In this document: positions 43,621-46,146 of the stretch, one piece after another
How positions within the stretch are numbered: the first letter of the stretch is position 1
Layout of the letters: every line of letters begins with the position of its first letter
Source of the DNA: Mesaphorura yosii
Lineage: Eukaryota > Arthropoda > Collembola > Poduromorpha > Tullbergiidae
Direction of reading: 5' to 3'
Length of the DNA stretch: 46,146 nt
Assembly (NCBI GenBank): GCA_009869945.1
Contig: WIXG01000503.1
Coordinates: 1 to 46,146 of the forward strand
Notes under the pieces: generated by a model
What the model saw: only the letters and a program-made list of their open reading frames with translations
The model's database searches: none
Told to the model about the DNA's origin: nothing
Translations under genes and position numbers: made by a program

Positions 43621-46146
43621 TCCATTTGATCGTTTGTTATTGGTACGCTTTCGAGTTCTCTGAGTTTCGGTACATGGCGAACGAAACATTGCACTGCATC
43701 CCGATTGTCCTTTTGAACCAATCGCTTTGGTGAGACTGGCGTTCTGCGGAGTAAAAAAGAATGCAGTAAGTTGTACTGTATTATTATTATTAGTTTCATA
43801 TAAAAGTCGGACTCACCTTCGCCTGCACAGTTCCATGTCAGGGTGTGTCGAAATGTGCAATAGTATGTAAATTAACTGCTAAAGATGCTTTAATTGCTGA
43901 AGAATAATTTACGCGTAGTTCGCAGAAACTGTGGTGGTTGAACAGAAATTGAAGGATTAACAACATCTGGAAATTCTGGACCCGTCTCATTCTTTCACTC
44001 ATCAAGCACACATGAGATTCTAACGGTTTACTTGAGCTTTTGTGTTATAATATTCAGCGCAGCAGCGCAGAATGCAGCAGCAGAATTTCTCCCTCAACCG
44101 ACTTCGCAACTTACACGAGTGAACCCAGAGACCGAGAAAGACCGGTTCAAGTGGAAGAACTGTTCAAATCTCTGTCAATCCAACTATACTAATATTAGTA
44201 GTCATATTTTTGTGGTTTGAATGTGTGTCAAGAAGAGAATGGATGATTATTTTAGCACACATTAGTGGTTCGAACTCTGTCATGGTAGAATACTGATTTG
44301 ATTCATTTTTCTCATTGGCAAGCTAGCGGCCAATCATACTCGCCTCTATGTGTGCTTGACAAAGCGACTCAAGGGAAATGTTGCACAGAATAATTTCAAA
44401 GCAGTCGTAGCAGGGGCTGTGTGGCAGGATCACATTATCACATTTTACTTCCCTTTCCTCTGGTCGACACGGTGAACATTAAAGAATTCTTATAATCGCA
44501 AATGGTCATCACCCTCGCAAGAAGAGTGAACACAAAGATGAACCTCAGGAACTCTTCCTGCAGGATCCTCTTCCCTCGATAGAACTCTGTATTTTTCTTC
44601 TACTGGGAAGTTCAAGTACTTGTCTTGTCAGTAGTCAGTCCATTATTGCTTTCTTGGCGTAACTTCCCTTTAAGCAGAGAGCAGACGGGGTGAGGAGAAA
44701 AGTGATGCTTGACTCATCTCAACCCATCAGTATCCAGTTCCGCAGAGAGCTCATAACATATCAAAAAGTAAAATGGTTATTACGGCGTGTGACTACAAAG
44801 CAAGTGGCAAAGTATCATCAGTCTTGCAGCAACTGACTCATCTGGCTGTTGGCCCTCGTCATCGTCGTCGTCAAAGAACTGTTCTCGTTGCATACCTCTT
44901 TAACAACATTATAAACTTGCATTGCAAATTCACAGACGTCGTTTGTAGCCGGGTATTAGGCGCAACCATCGCCAAACCATGTCGCGGCCGTGGCTGGCTG
45001 GCGGTGGTGGCTTAATGCATTATTCATTCCCTCAATCCAATTGAAAATCTCGCTGGAAACTTCCCCACAATGCAAAGCAAAGCTTCGGCGGCCACGACGA
45101 CCACCACAAAGTACGGGCAGACTACACTCGATGCCAACGTGCAAATTATTCTGTAGCCCGCGCCTCCGAGCACACCGGATTTATTCATAAACGTGAAAAA
45201 TTCCTCCTCCAAAAATCTCGGAGCACATTAACCGAAACCAAAACCACAGTGGCAGATCGCGCGCCCGCTCCGCGTACGCATGATGGGCGATTCGAGTGCA
45301 CGCAATGCACATTACGATGCACGGCTGCTAGGAATTTGAGATTATTTGAGGGACCGTCGACTCGGCGAAGAATCGTAGTCATTCACGCCACTTTCTCGTG
45401 CTTCGTTTCTGTTTCTGGGTCTATGGCACCCAGGATAATAAAACTACTGTGACTAGGAGGAGGAACGATTGCTTCTACTACGAGACTTTGCGGTATTCAA
45501 GTCCAGAACCACTCTCGGTATGCACTGGCGTGGCGATGTGCTGGACAAGTATGTGATAGTGGAAAGAAGAGCTTCAAACTTTCAAACACTTCGTTCAGTC
45601 AAGTTGAAGTTGGAATTTCAATGTTGGAGTTAATAATGTTGGTTCATTGAATGGGAAAATTCAATAATTAGATGCCTTTCAATATTTCTATGTTGGCAAA
45701 ATTGATTTCGGCTTGATTTGAAAGAAATCGTTGATGAAAAATGTTGATTAAATGCTGCCTTGTTTCGTTCTACACATTCGCGAATCCAAAGAGCCGTTTG
45801 TAATATGCAATTTGTGGTTTTCAGAATTGTACAATGCAATCCAATTAACGATCGAATTTGTAATTTGAGTTTTGGCAAGCACTTTTCGATCGCTTTTGAT
45901 CATCATGATATCTACTTGACGCACATGACGAGTTCTGGTCGCACATTTCGTGTCAGTTCCTCAGTTCACGTTTTTTCAACGTGTGCACAGTGGGCTAGGG
46001 ATGGGTGCAAAAGCGCATAAAACGGTCAATCGAATTTTGGTGTTGTACTAACGTTAATCATTTCTACATTCCCCTGGCCGTCCATGGTGAAATTTTTACA
46101 TTTTTATGTTCACACGTGGGAGTGTTACGGTCAGTTGAAATTTTAA
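43621..46146. other. Non-coding region to the window end
   Basis: A minus-strand stretch at 43,620-43,750 may be more of the zinc-finger remnant. Beyond it, no open frame, RNA gene, repeat array or splice-coherent exon is supported. Confidence 0.45.

Noticed and set aside
44267..44285. GGTTCGAACTC resembling a tRNA T-arm
   Set aside because: No matching acceptor, D or anticodon arms could be built around it.

Overview
This is eukaryotic nuclear DNA from a compact animal genome. Every intact gene is split by GT-AG introns, most of them about 60-180 bases long. The gene content is metazoan: a laminin alpha chain, a collagen prolyl 4-hydroxylase alpha subunit, SLC13 and SLC22 transporters, and a secreted protein with a peritrophin-A chitin-binding domain. 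Chitin-binding proteins together with dense genes and short introns suggest a small ecdysozoan; a tardigrade fits best, but that is an inference. There is no prokaryotic or viral signature, and I saw no CRISPR array, rRNA or convincing tRNA.

Layout. 1-0.93 kb (minus): 5' part of an SLC22-type transporter running off the left edge, with a 125-bp inverted-repeat (MITE-like) element at the edge. 2.0-6.9 kb (minus): a 1,581-residue chitin-binding protein made almost entirely of degenerate short repeats. 7.0-10.1 kb: mostly non-coding, with a decayed RING-finger remnant, a diverged ~130-bp direct duplication and a 26-bp tandem repeat. 10.2-11.7 kb (plus): a membrane-anchored tyrosinase-like gene that has lost its CuB half. 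11.7-14.75 kb: non-coding, including the upstream region of laminin. 14.75-25.74 kb (plus): a complete 11-exon laminin alpha 1/2-type (wing blister-like) gene, 3,250 residues, with four rather than five LG domains. 26.1-28.7 kb (plus): a 5-exon SLC13 (INDY-like) carrier. 28.85-29.97 kb (minus): a secreted protein with two C2-like domains. 30.6-32.2 kb (minus): its broken tandem paralogue, with an in-frame TGA and a one-base frameshift. 32.87-35.04 kb (minus): prolyl 4-hydroxylase alpha. 36.97-41.45 kb (minus): an unrecognised 1,430-residue single-pass membrane or secreted low-complexity protein. 41.5-46.1 kb: non-coding except for a decayed C2H2 zinc-finger remnant.

Theme. Several neighbours act in the extracellular matrix or cuticle (chitin-binding repeat protein, laminin alpha, collagen prolyl hydroxylase, secreted C2 proteins, large secreted or membrane low-complexity protein). 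This may be chance, and nothing in the sequence shows co-regulation. The exon models below were derived by hand from splice signals, and each was checked so that the exon lengths keep the reading frame. The broken genes are either true pseudogenes or, where the lesion is one base in a homopolymer, possible assembly errors.
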